Notes: generated by a model from the letters alone, not told the origin. A stretch of DNA of 64,000 nucleotides from Thiohalocapsa sp963695445 (GCA_963695445.1 CAVOGV010000007.1:1-64000); one strand, 5' to 3'. Shown: positions 36,472 to 47,775, counted from the stretch's first letter. Program-made: numbers and translations.

Positions 36472-39024
36472 ATGAGTTGTCTAAATGCCATGCGATCTCG
36501 ACGAGCGTTGCGGCGGGTTTCCACGGGTTTGACGCGCCTGTCGCTCACCCTCGTACTTCTTTTTTCAGTGATGCCGGTCTTTGCATTCACGCTGTCTCCG
36601 GCTAGTCTCGATGCTTCACTCACCCCTGGGGGTAGCGTGAACGAGCAGTTCACAGTCCAACTCGACGCCTCTGAAACCGTCTTGAGTTGGGAGCTGCTGC
36701 CGAGAAGTGGTGTGGGCACACTAACGCCAACGCCAACGGACGATAGCCCGGTTGCGGATTACAGTTTCAGTGATCCCGGTAATCTGCAGCACTGCGAGAC
36801 CAAGAGTGCGACAGTGACTGCCAACGGCGATTCCTGTTTCGGTGATGGATGCGACATTTCAACTTCGGCGAAGATCTCCGTCACGTATCAAGATCCGCTA
36901 ACTATCTCGGATACAAGCGTTTCATTATCTGGCGCACCGGGTGCAGCGGTACAGTTCAGCACATCGTTCAGCGGCGGCCTCGCGCCATTTTCGTCCGCAA
37001 GCCCGACGACACTTGGAGCGTCGGTCACGGTGTCCGGTACCCAATTGACCTATACGTACCAGATTCCCTTGAGTACCCCAGCCGGTACGCTCAACGATAC
37101 CGTCACTATCAGCGGAGCGACCACGTCGTGCGGCGGCGACTCAGCGCAAATCGCGGTGACGATCAACGTGCTACCTGGACCGAGTATCGACCCGGACCCG
37201 ATAAACCTGCAGGGCAATCCTGGGGGTGAGGTGACGGCCATGCTGACGGTTAGTGGCGGCACCGCCGGCTATAGCTGGGAAGCAAGTAACGGCGGTAGGG
37301 TTGACCCGACGATAGGTTCCGCTGTCACCTACAGCTACAGCATTCCAGTCGACGCAACTGCCGGAACGTACTCCGATACGGTCAGAGTCACCGATGCGAA
37401 TGGCGACACGGACGCGGCGCAGGTGACCATAAAGGTCATGGAATTGCCGCCAATCGGCGTGTCGCCGTCCCCGTTGGAACTGTCCGCCTTGTCGCTCGTG
37501 GGCGTTGAAGGAGAGGCATCGGCGTCGTTCGACGTATCGGGCGGTACGCCACCGTATTTCCTCAGCGTGGCAAGCGGTGGGAGCGGCACAGTCGAGCCCG
37601 CGCGCCTCGATACCGCGGGCTCCGCCACCTATGCCGTTGCAATTCCAGCGAGTTCGGCGGCGGTGGTGATCAGCGACCTGATCTCGATCACGGACTCGGG
37701 CGGCAACAGCGTCGAGGCGCCGGTGACCGTCAACGTGGCGGCATCCGATTCCCTGTCCAGCCGCGACGATCTTACGCCCAATGAGCGCAACGTTGCCCGT
37801 GCCATCGAGACCTTGTGTCCGCAACTCGGGAAGATGTCGTCGCGCACGGCCGATCAGGAAGACCTGTTCCAACAGTGCTCGCAGATGCTCGAGAATAGCT
37901 CCAGCAGCGGCATTCCGAACACATTGGAGCAGGTGACGACAGAAAAGGCACGCGCCGCCACCAGCGCTGCCGTCGAGACCGGCAACCAGCAGCTCGCCAA
38001 CATCGGATCTCGCCTGGCTGCCTTGCGCGGTGGCGCGACCGGGCTCAGCCTGCAGGGCTTTACGTTGAATGTCGACGGACAGCCGGTACCGGCGCAACTG
38101 GCCGCCGATATGCTGTCTTCGCAGCTATCCGGTGGGGCTGCGAGCGGTGACAGTCCGTTCGGTCGCTGGGGCTTCTTCCTCAATGGCTCGTTCAATTTCG
38201 GCGACAAGGAGGCCACTGAAAACGAATCGGGTTTCGACTTCAGCACCACCGGCGTAACCGCCGGTGCCGACTACCGTTTCAGTGACCAACTCGTCGCAGG
38301 CGGTGCACTCGGCTATGCGACCAACGATACGACCTTCGATTCGCAAGGTGGTGGATTGGACACCGAGACCTGGCACCTGGCCGCCTACGGGACCTACGGC
38401 TGGAGCGAGCGCGGCTATGTCGATGCCATCGTCGAGTATGGTTGGCAGAGTTATGATTCGAAACGCAATATCCGCTATCAGGTCGCCTCGGATACCAGCG
38501 CCATCAGCCGCCAGGCCAGGGCCGACTACGATGGCACGCAGTTCGGAGCCAGCATCGGAGCCGGCTACGACATCGATCAAGGGCCGCTGTCCTATGGTAT
38601 CTACGGCCGGGCCGGATATCTGCAAGTGGATGTAGATGACTATCGCGAACACGGTGCCGGAGGCCTGGCCCTGAGCCTCGACGGGTTCAGCGCAACGTCC
38701 GTGACGACGACCTTGGGTGCGCGCGTGTCCCAGGTGTTCAACACCAATTGGGCGGTACTGGTACCTCAGGCTCGTGCGGAATGGGAGCATGAGTACGACA
38801 ACGATGCCGATACGCTTGTCGCCCGATTCGCCGCCGATCCGACCGGCACCGAGTTCGGCATCCTTTCGGACAGCCCTGATCGGGATTACTTCCGCCTCGG
38901 ACTCGGGTTGTCCGCCGTCTTTCCGCACGGTCTATCGGCATTCGTCAACTACGACACCGTACTCGATCAGCAAGATTGGTCCAATCACCTGATCGATGTC
39001 GGTGTGCGCTGGGAGTTCGAGTAG
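36472..39024 (+). CDS. Autotransporter-like protein with Ig-like repeats and C-terminal beta-barrel
   Basis: 850 aa. A signal peptide (LSLTLVLLFSVMPVFAF) is followed by four repeats of about 90 residues in an Ig-like style (GGTAGYSWEASNGG, PVDATAGTYSDTVRVTDANGD, GGTPPYFLSVASGGSG). A linker with two cysteines 19 residues apart (TLCPQL...FQQCSQM) follows, then IGSRLAALRGG and an autotransporter barrel of about 270 residues rich in alternating aromatic strands, ending VGVRWEFE. The extra glutamate after the final aromatic residue is unusual. Type V secretion would place the Ig repeats at the cell surface. A paralogue lies at 55.7 kb. Not preceded by a convincing ribosome binding site. Confidence 0.75.
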   Translation: MSCLNAMRSRRALRRVSTGLTRLSLTLVLLFSVMPVFAFTLSPASLDASLTPGGSVNEQFTVQLDASETVLSWELLPRSGVGTLTPTPTDDSPVADYSFSDPGNLQHCETKSATVTANGDSCFGDGCDISTSAKISVTYQDPLTISDTSVSLSGAPGAAVQFSTSFSGGLAPFSSASPTTLGASVTVSGTQLTYTYQIPLSTPAGTLNDTVTISGATTSCGGDSAQIAVTINVLPGPSIDPDPINLQGNPGGEVTAMLTVSGGTAGYSWEASNGGRVDPTIGSAVTYSYSIPVDATAGTYSDTVRVTDANGDTDAAQVTIKVMELPPIGVSPSPLELSALSLVGVEGEASASFDVSGGTPPYFLSVASGGSGTVEPARLDTAGSATYAVAIPASSAAVVISDLISITDSGGNSVEAPVTVNVAASDSLSSRDDLTPNERNVARAIETLCPQLGKMSSRTADQEDLFQQCSQMLENSSSSGIPNTLEQVTTEKARAATSAAVETGNQQLANIGSRLAALRGGATGLSLQGFTLNVDGQPVPAQLAADMLSSQLSGGAASGDSPFGRWGFFLNGSFNFGDKEATENESGFDFSTTGVTAGADYRFSDQLVAGGALGYATNDTTFDSQGGGLDTETWHLAAYGTYGWSERGYVDAIVEYGWQSYDSKRNIRYQVASDTSAISRQARADYDGTQFGASIGAGYDIDQGPLSYGIYGRAGYLQVDVDDYREHGAGGLALSLDGFSATSVTTTLGARVSQVFNTNWAVLVPQARAEWEHEYDNDADTLVARFAADPTGTEFGILSDSPDRDYFRLGLGLSAVFPHGLSAFVNYDTVLDQQDWSNHLIDVGVRWEFE

Positions 39025-39074
39025 CAGACCGTCTTCGCCCTTGGCGCCCGAATGCCGGCAGTCCTCCGACGAGG

Positions 39075-39944
39075 TCACTCCGGCGGACGGGCGCTGATGC
39101 GGCGGATATCCTGAAGGATGCCCGGCCAGAGCTTTTCCCAGCAGCAGCGATGGTCGGTGGGCTTGGCCGCGATAATGGCGTGCTCGCCGGCCGCTTCCAA
39201 TGCCGAGCGTACCAGTGAAGGCGGGACGTTGGTGTCGCGCGTGCCGACCAGGTGCAGTTGACGGATTCGCGGTGGTAACGGCGCGAGCGCTGCCGGATTC
39301 AACGAATCGTGCAGCGGCGTGTAGTCGTGTAGGCGGGTCCAAGCGTCGATGTCGAGGTTTGCGGCGACGGTCACGAGTAGTCGGGTCTGAGGGATGCGGC
39401 TGGCCAGGAGCCACGCAAGGACGCCGCCTCCGCTGTATCCGATCAAGACGACGTCTTTGTGGCCAGCGTCGCGGACGAATCCCTGCAGCGCCGCGGCCAT
39501 CGAGTCCGCGACGCGTTCCGAGTAGCGGCCGCTGGTCCATACAGAGGCGTCGCAGCCGACGCTGTCGGCGAGTCCGTGGTAACAGGGTCTTCCCAGATAC
39601 AGGCTTGGGCTCGGGTCTAGCGCCATCAGCTTGAGTGCGACGGGGTTCCTCGGCGTGGGGTCGGCGGCGATGCGAGTCCTGTTGACCCAGGGCGAACCGT
39701 CGCCAGACAGATAGACGTGCAGTGGTGCTGCGGGTTGCTGGCCTCGACCGTTGTAGTAGGCAATGTGCGCGAAGCCGTGCCCGATCAGGCGGTGCCTTAT
39801 CAGCCCGTTTTCGGTGGCGATGCGTTCGCCCCGCGCTGCAGGATCCGCGCATCCGGCCAAATAGGTGGCGGAGCACAACACAAGGACTCGAAAAAGCGGC
39901 GTCGACCGCCTAAGCTTAAGCCATGTTCGATCTCCTAACTGCAT
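39075..39944 (-). CDS. Alpha/beta-hydrolase-fold lipoprotein
   Basis: 289 aa from ATG 39944 (the frame is open to an ATG at 39959 that would overlap the next gene's start). Lipoprotein signal with lipobox YLAGC. The nucleophile elbow GYSGGGVLAWLL gives Ser in G-x-S-x-G context; a late histidine (PTDHRCCW) could complete the triad, with aspartate in VGTRDTNVPP. Probably an outer-membrane-facing esterase or lipase; substrate unknown. Divergent from the Sel1 lipoprotein. Confidence 0.7.
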   Translation of the reverse strand: MQLGDRTWLKLRRSTPLFRVLVLCSATYLAGCADPAARGERIATENGLIRHRLIGHGFAHIAYYNGRGQQPAAPLHVYLSGDGSPWVNRTRIAADPTPRNPVALKLMALDPSPSLYLGRPCYHGLADSVGCDASVWTSGRYSERVADSMAAALQGFVRDAGHKDVVLIGYSGGGVLAWLLASRIPQTRLLVTVAANLDIDAWTRLHDYTPLHDSLNPAALAPLPPRIRQLHLVGTRDTNVPPSLVRSALEAAGEHAIIAAKPTDHRCCWEKLWPGILQDIRRISARPPE

Positions 39945-39957
39945 TCGGTGGCGCGGC

Positions 39958-40926
39958 ATGACTATGTTTAGGTCTCGAATTTTCGGCTACATGCTTGTGT
40001 TCGTCGCAGCATCGATGGCGGCTGCTTGCGTATCGACGCCAACCGGAAAAGGCGATGGCCCGAGCGCGGTTCCGTTATCGGCAGCCTCCGGGGGGAACGT
40101 CGAGGACTATGTCCTCGTGGATTGCCTGCTACCGGGTCAGATTCGTCGGCTCGGCACCAGCATGACCTACCTCACGGCGAGGCGGTCCGTGAAGGCGACC
40201 CAACGCGATTGCGCGATTCGCGGTGGCGAGTACGTCTTATTCGATCGATCTGATTACGGAAGCGCGCTGCAGACCCTGTTACCAAAGGCCCGTGCCGGCG
40301 ACCCGGTCGCGCAGACCTATGTCGGCGAGATCTACGAGAAGGGCCTCGGACTTGCTGGTCCCGACTACGCCAGTGCCGCCGAATGGTATCGCAAGGCCGC
40401 GAACAACGACCATGCGCCGGCTCAGATCAGCCTCGGATCGCTCTACGAGCGGGGCCTCGGCGTGCCGAACGACAAGTCCGAGGCACTGAACTGGTATCGG
40501 CGTGGCTCTGGGCTGACACAGGATAATTTGATCTTCGAGTCGGCGCTGAAGGCGGAACGCGCCGCTTTCAATCGCGAACTGGCGCTGCGCAATCAGGTTG
40601 CAGCCTCGTTGAATCAGCAACTGCGCCAGGCGAGGCAGCGCAAGGCATCGGCGCCGAGCAGCCCCAAGGCCGCCGCGACGACCAGTCCGGACGAACTGCA
40701 GCGTCTGATCGAGAGTCAGCGCAGGGACGCCGAGCAAGCCGCCGCGCTCAAGGACAAACAGCTGAGGGCGCTGGAACAGGTGACCGAGGAAACGCCGCGG
40801 GAGACGTCGGGGCAGGGCGGAGACTCCGGCGGAAAGGCGGCGCAGGCGGGCAAATTGAAGCTGAGTTTGCGGCAACAGCGCGACCAATTGCTCGATACGT
40901 CGCGGCGCCTGGCTTTATCCGATTAA
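39958..40926 (+). CDS. Sel1-repeat lipoprotein
   Basis: 322 aa. Signal with lipobox MAAAC at about residue 22. Two Sel1-type repeats near 110-175 (AQTYVGEIYEKGLGLAGPDY with WYRKAA; AQISLGSLYERGLGVPNDKS with WYRRGS), then a long charged coiled coil (RNQVAASLNQQLRQARQRK onward). Sel1 proteins act as protein-interaction scaffolds in the periplasm. Start ATG 39958 overlaps the upstream divergent frame. Confidence 0.75.
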   Translation: MTMFRSRIFGYMLVFVAASMAAACVSTPTGKGDGPSAVPLSAASGGNVEDYVLVDCLLPGQIRRLGTSMTYLTARRSVKATQRDCAIRGGEYVLFDRSDYGSALQTLLPKARAGDPVAQTYVGEIYEKGLGLAGPDYASAAEWYRKAANNDHAPAQISLGSLYERGLGVPNDKSEALNWYRRGSGLTQDNLIFESALKAERAAFNRELALRNQVAASLNQQLRQARQRKASAPSSPKAAATTSPDELQRLIESQRRDAEQAAALKDKQLRALEQVTEETPRETSGQGGDSGGKAAQAGKLKLSLRQQRDQLLDTSRRLALSD

Positions 40927-41183
40927 GTGATTGTTTTGCTTGCTTAAGTCTAATCGGCCGGTTGTCGGCTTGGCGGTTTGGGGCTATCGCGGCGCCGATG
41001 TTCTGTGGAGCGTCCTCAAGGGCGCTAGCGCGCCCTAGCCGACCGGTGGTTGGCGCACCATGGGCCCGCCGACCTCCGGTCGGCGCGCCGCCGCGAGGTG
41101 GCTCGGATCTTGCCTGACTCCGCTGTCATGTGGCGTCTCCTCAAGGTTGACGCATCCGGTGAGTTTCTGCGCGGCCAAGCAAT

Positions 41184-44100
41184 CTAGTTATCGGCCGGAG
41201 CATCCTGTGCAAGCCTGAAGCCGACGAAGCTGTAGCGCGCTTCGGGGAAGTTTCGATTGCGATAGGCCGACCGAACCGGTGACGGCCCGCTGTTCCAGGC
41301 GCCGCCGCGCATGACGCGAGCGGCGTCGGACTTGCGGCTGGCACAGGTCTTTTCAGAACCGCCGTAATCAGCGTCATAGTCGGAGCAGGTCCATTCCCAA
41401 AGGTTGCCCAGCATGTCGTAAAGCCCCCAAGGGTTGGGGGCGAAGCGGCCGACGGGCGTCACCCATTCGAAGTTGTCGTCGCAAGGGAATCCATCTTCCC
41501 AAGCATGCCCGGTGTCGGCCACGCTCGCGTTGCGACAGGCATCTTGATCGATGCCGTCGCCCCAGTAGCGGGCCGATGTTGTGCCCGCGCGCGCCGCGTA
41601 TTCCCATTCCGCTTCGGTTGGCAGCCGGAAGGTGCGCCCCGTTTCTTGATTCAACCAGGCGATGTAGGCGCGCGCGTCGTTCCAACTGACGCAGCTGACC
41701 GGCGAGTCCGGCTGGTTGGCAGGCTGCTTGTTGGGCTTTCGCCATTGCGCCCATGCTTGATAAGCCCATCGATCGCCGCCGTTTTCGCTATCGAAGGTCC
41801 AGCAGCCGTACTGCCCGCCGACGCCGCGCTCGGCGTCTGTCCGGTAGTTGGTGTCGGCGACAAAGCGCTCGAAGGCTTCGACCTTGACTTCAAACTTGCC
41901 AATCCGGAAGTCGTCCACGCACACGTCGTGTTGAATCTCGTCGGGTTCGCGGCCGGTCTCGTCCGGCCGGGCTGCCCATACTGAAGCATCCGCCCTTGAT
42001 GGCAACCATCGCGGGCAGCAATCGACGCCGCAGCAAGTCGCGATCCTTGTCCAAGTCTGCGAGCTTCGGGTCGTCTGGTTGCAGTTCACGCAGCGCGGCT
42101 AGGGCCTGGTCTGCGGCCTTGGTATCGTTGTCGGCAAGCGCCTCCTTGGCTAACAGCGCATAGGCGTTGCCGATGCGGGCCAGTCCGTCCCGCGCGCGTC
42201 GGTCATGGGCGTCAACTGCGAGGGCGCGGTTGAAGCAGGCTGTTGCTTGCGTCAATCGGTCCAGATCGGGGGTCTGCGTCCCTAACATGGATTCGCATTC
42301 CGTTGCGATTCGCTCCAGTTCTCCCTGTCGGTCAAGGGCTGACTTCAGTTCGACGCGGTAGTTGTCGATCAGACGATCGTCCGGAGACAGCAATAAGGCC
42401 TGCTCGGCGAGCGTGATGGCCTGTTTGAGGCGGCCTTCGGCTTGCTGGCTGCGAGCTTGCTCCAGCAGTTTCGCGGCGTCTCGTTGTCGCTGTTGTTGCC
42501 TTTCGTTCTCGACCGCCGCCCGAAGTTGGAGTAGTTCGGCGTTATCGGGAGCGACCCGCAGACCGTCGTCGATGCGTGCCAGGCTCTGGTCGAATGCCCG
42601 GGCGCGCTGGAACTCCCGCGCCTCTGCGATTGCGCGCTCGGTTTGGCCGCGTTGCTTGAACCGATTCTCGATCGTGGTACGCATCTGCACGAGGGGCGGG
42701 TCGCCCGGGGCAAGGCGGAGTGCGTCGTCGGTAAGCCGCAGCGCTTGATCCAGGTCGTCGTCGCTCAGGCTCTGGCGAGCGCGGGCGAGCAGTTGCTCGA
42801 CGCGTTGTCGATTCATCGTGGCCAACAGCGTGTTGCGGAAGCTCTGCAGCCGTGGGTGCCCGGGCGCCTTGGCGAGGGCGTCGTCGATCAGTGCAAGGCT
42901 CTGCAGGTCGTCCCCACCCTCCTGTGCTCGGCGTGCGCGTTCCAATTGCTCGGTAACCCATGTTTCGCGTGCCTGTTGCCGACGCGTCTCCAATTCCTGT
43001 CGCAACTTGAGAAGTTCAGGATCGTCCTGGGCGATGGCCAGCGCCTCCGAGAGACGTTCCATACTGGCATCGAACGCACCTTCATCCATCAGAGCTGCGC
43101 GCCTCCGCCTTGGCTGTCGCAACCTCACGATTGCGCTTTGCTTGCGCCTGGACCTCGGAGCGCAGCGCGGACAGTTCGCGGTTGCCGGGATCAAGCCGCA
43201 GCCCGTCCTCGATCAGTGCCAAGGTGGCTTCTAAGTCTCCCTCGGGCTTGCGCCGATCCCGCTTGGTCGAGCAACGCGGCTACCTGGGCCTGACGCCGCT
43301 TGGTCATCATCTGCGTGACCCGATCACGCAGGCGAGCCATATCGTCATGCTTAGGCAGACGTTCCAATCCCTCGTCGATCAGCGCAAGCCCTTGTTCCAG
43401 ATCGCCTTGCTCGATGGCGCGTTCCGCCTGTTCTTGCAGGGCACGCACCTGTTTGTGCGCTTCAAAATAATCACGCAGCAGGATCAGTCGACGATCTCCC
43501 GGCGTTGTCGCGAGGCCGAGATCGACGAGGTCGATGCTTCTATCAATCTCGTTGCGCTCGAAATGCGTGATGGCCAACTGCTCGTAGTTGGTGGCGGTGG
43601 CTGGTCGATCGACCGACGGCGCGGGCAAATCGATGCCGAGTGCGGACGCGGACCCGCCCGATGGTTGTCGATCTATCAGGTACCAGCCGATGCCGACGGC
43701 CAGCGCAACAATGACAACCCCGGCGACCAAGCCGGCCGTGCGAGGTAGACCGCCATGGCGCCCGGGTCTCACCGATGTGCCGGATGTGTCCGCTTGCGCC
43801 GCGGCGTCGCCGGGTTCTTCGGAACGCGCGGCCGGCCTTGATGCCTTGGCAGATTGTCCGACGCTATCCGGCGCTTCGGAAACGGCCTGGCGCCGACCTC
43901 GGGTCGATCGCTTGACGACCGTGGGTGCGTAGACGTCGGCCGATTGAGGACCGAGCAACAGTTCGCGCCATTCCTGGACGGATTGTGGACGCTTGCCGGG
44001 CTCTAGTTCACATGCGCGATCGATGGCCTGCAGGAATGCTTCTGGGTAGCGCCCTCTGCACACTTCGCTAGCAGGTGGTTGCGGGTCGGCTAGCAGTCGC

Positions 44101-44816
44101 TGCGACGCGCTCCTCGGCGGTGTTCCCGTCACCGCGCGATAGAGCGTCGCGCCCAGGCCGTAGATATCGGTCCAAGGGCCTTGCTCGCCGATGTCCTGGT
44201 GTTGCTCCAAGGCGGCATAGAGCGGCGTGTATGTTGCAAAGACCGATCGCTCGCCACTCTTCGCGACATAGCGAGCCGAGCCAAAGTCGATCAGTACCGG
44301 CGATCCGTCGCTGCGGATCAAAATATTCGCCGGCTTGATGTCGCGGTGGACGATGCCTGAGGAATGGACTCGTTCCAGACCATCCAGCAGCGGGTCGAGG
44401 ATTGCGCGCAATTCCGCCAACGGCAGCGAGCCGCGTTCTTCGAGCAGCGCGGACAGCGGTTGTCCACGTTCGAACTCCATGAACATGTAGGCGCTGCCGT
44501 TGAGCTCGCGATAGCGTGTGACGCGGACGATATTGCGATGCGGAACCGGGCGCCCGAGCCCCCAAAGTGTCTTGGCCTCTTGCAGAAAGCGATCTAGCGC
44601 CCACGCGAAGGCTTCGGTCGTTGCCGGCGACAGCGGAACGATCTGGCCATCCGGTTGCCGGGTCGCGAGGTCAGTCGGCAGGAACTCTTTGATCGCGACT
44701 GTTTCGTCGAGGTAGGTGTTGTCGCACTGATAGACGACACCGAACGCGCCGGTCCCTAGGACCCGAACGATCCGGAACTCCTCGATCATCGCGCCGACGG
44801 GTAGCGCCTGGTTCAC
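41184..44816 (-). CDS. ppkA: T6SS-associated Ser/Thr kinase with C-terminal FGE-sulfatase domain, PpkA-like (three frameshifts)
   Basis: A Hanks-type kinase at the N-terminus has the glycine loop LGTGAFGVVY, catalytic HRDIKPANIL and DFGSAR; one membrane helix (GLVAGVVIVALAVGIGWYLI) follows, then a long run of helical repeats (ALIDDALAKAPGHPRLQSF type), and finally a formylglycine-generating/SUMF1-like domain (LPTEAEWEYAARAG, MLGNLWEWTCSDY, VMRGGAWNSGPSPVRSAYR). Shifts near 43240, 43098 and an extra C near 41968 separate three open frames; with them repaired a single protein of about 1200 residues results. It is divergent from tagH and is probably the kinase of the T6SS Thr-phosphorylation pathway. 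Confidence 0.8.
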
Positions 44817-45416
44817 GGCTTATCCTGGCGTGCTGGAGCGGATATTTCACGCCGATCCAGGATCACTACGGGCGTGAAGAGAACGCGATACTCGTCGAGA
44901 TCAACCGCATGGCTGCCTGTTTCGCTGGCCGGGAGTGGGTTGACGAGCATGCTTGGATCAATGAGTTCCGAGTTGGCCGGCTAGCGAGCCGTCGGCAAGC
45001 GGACGACCGACGAGGGGAGATAAGGCGATTTCTGTCAAATCTCATTCCAGCTGACTTGTCTTGACGCCCGCCTTCTGTGTCGCACCGACAGTCACATAGC
45101 CCGGCTATGCTCTTGCCGGTGCTCCTTGAAGGCGAACCTCAATCCGGCATCATCTGGTCCGAGATTTTCCAGCAATCGCCTGAGACACGGCGCAAAGGTT
45201 ACGAGCAGGGGCCGGACAGCGCAACGGCTACCGGCCTTGATGCCCGATCTTTGCCTGCAGTCAGGCGGCGTGTCGGCGCAGTGCCGGGCCTTCGGGAGGC
45301 ACGACGACGCGCAGGTTGTTGCCAGGTCCGGCTGCAAATCCTTCCGGTTCAGTTGACAATCGTTTGCGAGTGTTTCAAGAATTGGGCCATGGCATTTGCC
45401 GACCGTGGGGAATTGC
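44817..45416. promoter_or_regulatory. Divergent region between the kinase gene and tagH
   Basis: 600 bp with no convincing gene. A TTGACA at 45353-45358 with AAGAAT 18 bp later is a possible tagH promoter, 36 bp before its ATG. I looked for a sigma-54 GG-N10-GC element, frequent in T6SS loci, and did not find a good one. Confidence 0.45.
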
Positions 45417-47021
45417 ATGGGTTTGCTCGTTACAGTCACCGCTTACAATGGCCTCCCTCCGCAGCACCCTGCAAGCGTTCGCGTGTCCGATCAGAAGCTC
45501 GTCTTAGGGCGGCACCCCGACTGCCAGCTCGAACTGCCGGATCCGGAGTGTTCGGTCTCCGGAAGACATGCCATGATCGCGCCCCTCGGCGACGGCTATG
45601 CCATCACGGATGTAAGCACCAACGGCACCTTTCTGAACGACTCCCCGGACCCAATTCCCCCCAACCATCCGGTGATTCTCAACGATGGCGATCGGTTCTC
45701 GATCGGCCCTTACCTGTTGCGGGTTGCGTTTGAACCCAGCAGTGCGTCAGCCTTCGCGGATCCCTTCGCCATGGCGCCGCCGCCGATCGAAGAAGAGGCC
45801 GCGTTGCCCGGTATCCCGGAACCCAGCAACGCTGCCGACATTATGGATTTGCTCGACCCTGGCTCGAGTGCGCTGCGGCCCGTGGCCTCGCAGAGTGTCT
45901 CGGGTGGCGGAGGCGGCTTTACCGGCCTGGGCGAACCACCGTTGTTGTCCGAGCATTCGGGCGAGCGAGCAGCCGCGTCCTCGGGCAGTGAAGGGCCCCG
46001 GCCGTCGATCGAGCATATGCACCTAGGCGTCCCAACCACGGCCCCGGCGGCCGACGCTTCCCCAGCACCTGGGGTGCCGGACGATTACGATTTGCTGAGT
46101 GACGCCTTCATCCCGCCGGATGCCGACCAACCGCTGGACAGTGAACAAAGCGACGAGCCGGCGACAGAAACTCTGGACTTGGCTCCGGCGCCTGAAACGG
46201 CGTTTGACATGGATTTGCCAGAGTTTTCGCCGGTCGACCGAGGCGCTGTTGCGACCGATTCCACGGAAACGGAAGAGGAAACGGATGAGCAAACGGCATT
46301 GTTTGCTCCGGTCAGCACCGCGGGCGGCTCGGTCCGGGAAATTGATGCATCTCCGCGCCAGACGGAGGTTCCGGCCCCGCCTGTCGCTCCCAATTGGGGC
46401 GCTCCCGATCGGGGCGTATCTGGCGAACTCGGCGCGTTTTTAGCCGGTTTGGGTGTTAGCGATGCCGATGCAATTCAGGACCCGGAAGCGTTTTTGCGGA
46501 CATCAGGCCAACTTCTTCGGGCTGCCACCGAGGGCATGATTGCGGTCATGATGGCGCGCGCCAGCTTCAAGAGCGAGTTGCGGCTTGAGGTCACCACTAT
46601 CCGTTCCCGCGAGAACAACCCGTTTCAGTTTTGTGTCGACGCCGACGATGCGCTCGATCGACTGTTGTTGCGCCGCAGTCGCGGATTCCTCGATCCAACG
46701 GCTGCCGTGCACAAAACGTTTGACGATATCCAGGCACATCAAATGGCGATGATCGCCGGTCTGCGGGCGGCATTGAAGGCACTGCTGAGCCGATTTGAGC
46801 CGGAACGTCTCGAGAAACATTTTGACGGGGAATCCCATCTCGACAAGCTGCTACCCATGGCGCGCAAGTCGAAGTGTTGGGATCTGTTCGTGTCGACGTT
46901 CGATCAGGTCGCGGACGACGCCTCCGACGATTTCATGCGCCTGTTCGGTGATGCCTTCAATTCCGCGTACGAGGAGCAAGTCAGACGTCTGGCCGAGGCA
47001 AAGCGCGACGATTCGGGTTAA
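45417..47021 (+). CDS. tagH: T6SS FHA-domain protein TagH
   Basis: 534 aa from ATG 45417 (GGGGA six bases upstream). FHA domain about residues 1-105 (VLGRHPDCQLELPD, VSGRHAMI, STNGTFLN), a 230-residue acidic Pro/Ala-rich linker, and a conserved C-terminal domain (ELGAFLAGLGVSDADAIQDP onward, then DALDRLLLRRSRGFLDP) typical of T6SS FHA proteins. It reads phosphothreonine made by the PpkA kinase and promotes secretion-system assembly. First gene of the tagH-tssJKLM-tagF-pppA run. Confidence 0.88.
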   Translation: MGLLVTVTAYNGLPPQHPASVRVSDQKLVLGRHPDCQLELPDPECSVSGRHAMIAPLGDGYAITDVSTNGTFLNDSPDPIPPNHPVILNDGDRFSIGPYLLRVAFEPSSASAFADPFAMAPPPIEEEAALPGIPEPSNAADIMDLLDPGSSALRPVASQSVSGGGGGFTGLGEPPLLSEHSGERAAASSGSEGPRPSIEHMHLGVPTTAPAADASPAPGVPDDYDLLSDAFIPPDADQPLDSEQSDEPATETLDLAPAPETAFDMDLPEFSPVDRGAVATDSTETEEETDEQTALFAPVSTAGGSVREIDASPRQTEVPAPPVAPNWGAPDRGVSGELGAFLAGLGVSDADAIQDPEAFLRTSGQLLRAATEGMIAVMMARASFKSELRLEVTTIRSRENNPFQFCVDADDALDRLLLRRSRGFLDPTAAVHKTFDDIQAHQMAMIAGLRAALKALLSRFEPERLEKHFDGESHLDKLLPMARKSKCWDLFVSTFDQVADDASDDFMRLFGDAFNSAYEEQVRRLAEAKRDDSG

Positions 47022-47268
47022 GCTCAGGCTGTCAGAGGCAGGCCGTTTCATTGGTATCCTTGTCAAGAATCAGCGCAACGGACCAACAGGAAAAGAAACA
47101 GCGCGATTTCGTTGTCCCTAATTTGTTATCACTAATATTCTGATGCGCTTGCGCGCCTTCAATGGCAGCGCGTGCTGCGCTGCATGCAGGGTGCAAAGTT
47201 TTTCGGCGCTTCGCAGTATGATGCTCATCTGCAAAGCTGTTTGTCCCAACCGACGCAAACTCAAAATC

Positions 47269-47766
47269 ATGCATCAGCCAATGTGGTATTCCCGGTCTAC
47301 GAAGGCACGGCTGCTAATGGTCCTCCCAATGGTCCTTTTGGTGCAGAGCTGTGGTGGCGCGAAGGCGCCGAAGCCTCCTGACCCGACAACGATGCAGGTC
47401 TATTTAGTGGCGAGTAAGGACTCGAACAGCAGCCCTGGAAGGGGCGCATTGCCGGTTGTCGTGCGATTGTACGAACTGAAATCGACCGGCGCGTTTTCCG
47501 GCGCCGATTTTTTTAGTCTCTACGATCGTGAGGGGGATGTCCTGGGAGCGGAGTTGGTCGCCAAGGAAGAGGTCACGCTTGCCCCCGGGCAAGCCAAGAG
47601 GTTAGAGAAGGCGGTATCTGCCGATTCGGCATTCCTCGGCGTTGTCGCCGCGTTTCGTGATATTGATCGCGCACAGTGGAGGGACTTCGCTGCCTTGAAG
47701 CAGAATCATGCCAATCAGGTCACTGTAAAAGTTTCGGCCGACAGCATCACTGTCGCCGCCCAATAG
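47269..47766 (+). CDS. tssJ: T6SS outer-membrane lipoprotein TssJ
   Basis: 165 aa from ATG 47269. Lipobox VQSC, then the transthyretin-like core LPVVVRLYELKSTGAFSGADFFSLYD and EELAPGQ-like loop VTLAPGQAKRLEKAV. It anchors the TssLM complex to the outer membrane. No strong ribosome binding site, so a start at 47281 or 47317 is not excluded. Confidence 0.88.
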   Translation: MHQPMWYSRSTKARLLMVLPMVLLVQSCGGAKAPKPPDPTTMQVYLVASKDSNSSPGRGALPVVVRLYELKSTGAFSGADFFSLYDREGDVLGAELVAKEEVTLAPGQAKRLEKAVSADSAFLGVVAAFRDIDRAQWRDFAALKQNHANQVTVKVSADSITVAAQ

Positions 47767-47775
47767 GAGACAACC

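Noticed and set aside
41030..41175. Another copy of the dispersed repeat
   Set aside because: Only a short TTGACGCATCC-like match is present and no right end; similarity is too weak.
41184..43194. Separate genes for the helical-repeat and FGE-like parts of the kinase locus
   Set aside because: The three open frames join at single-base shifts with no start signals between them, and one extra C at about 41968 gives a seamless SPADETGREPDEIQ junction.
45077..45733. A 218-residue frame ahead of and overlapping tagH
   Set aside because: Low-complexity GC shadow with no recognisable domain; tagH in another frame has clear FHA motifs and a ribosome binding site.
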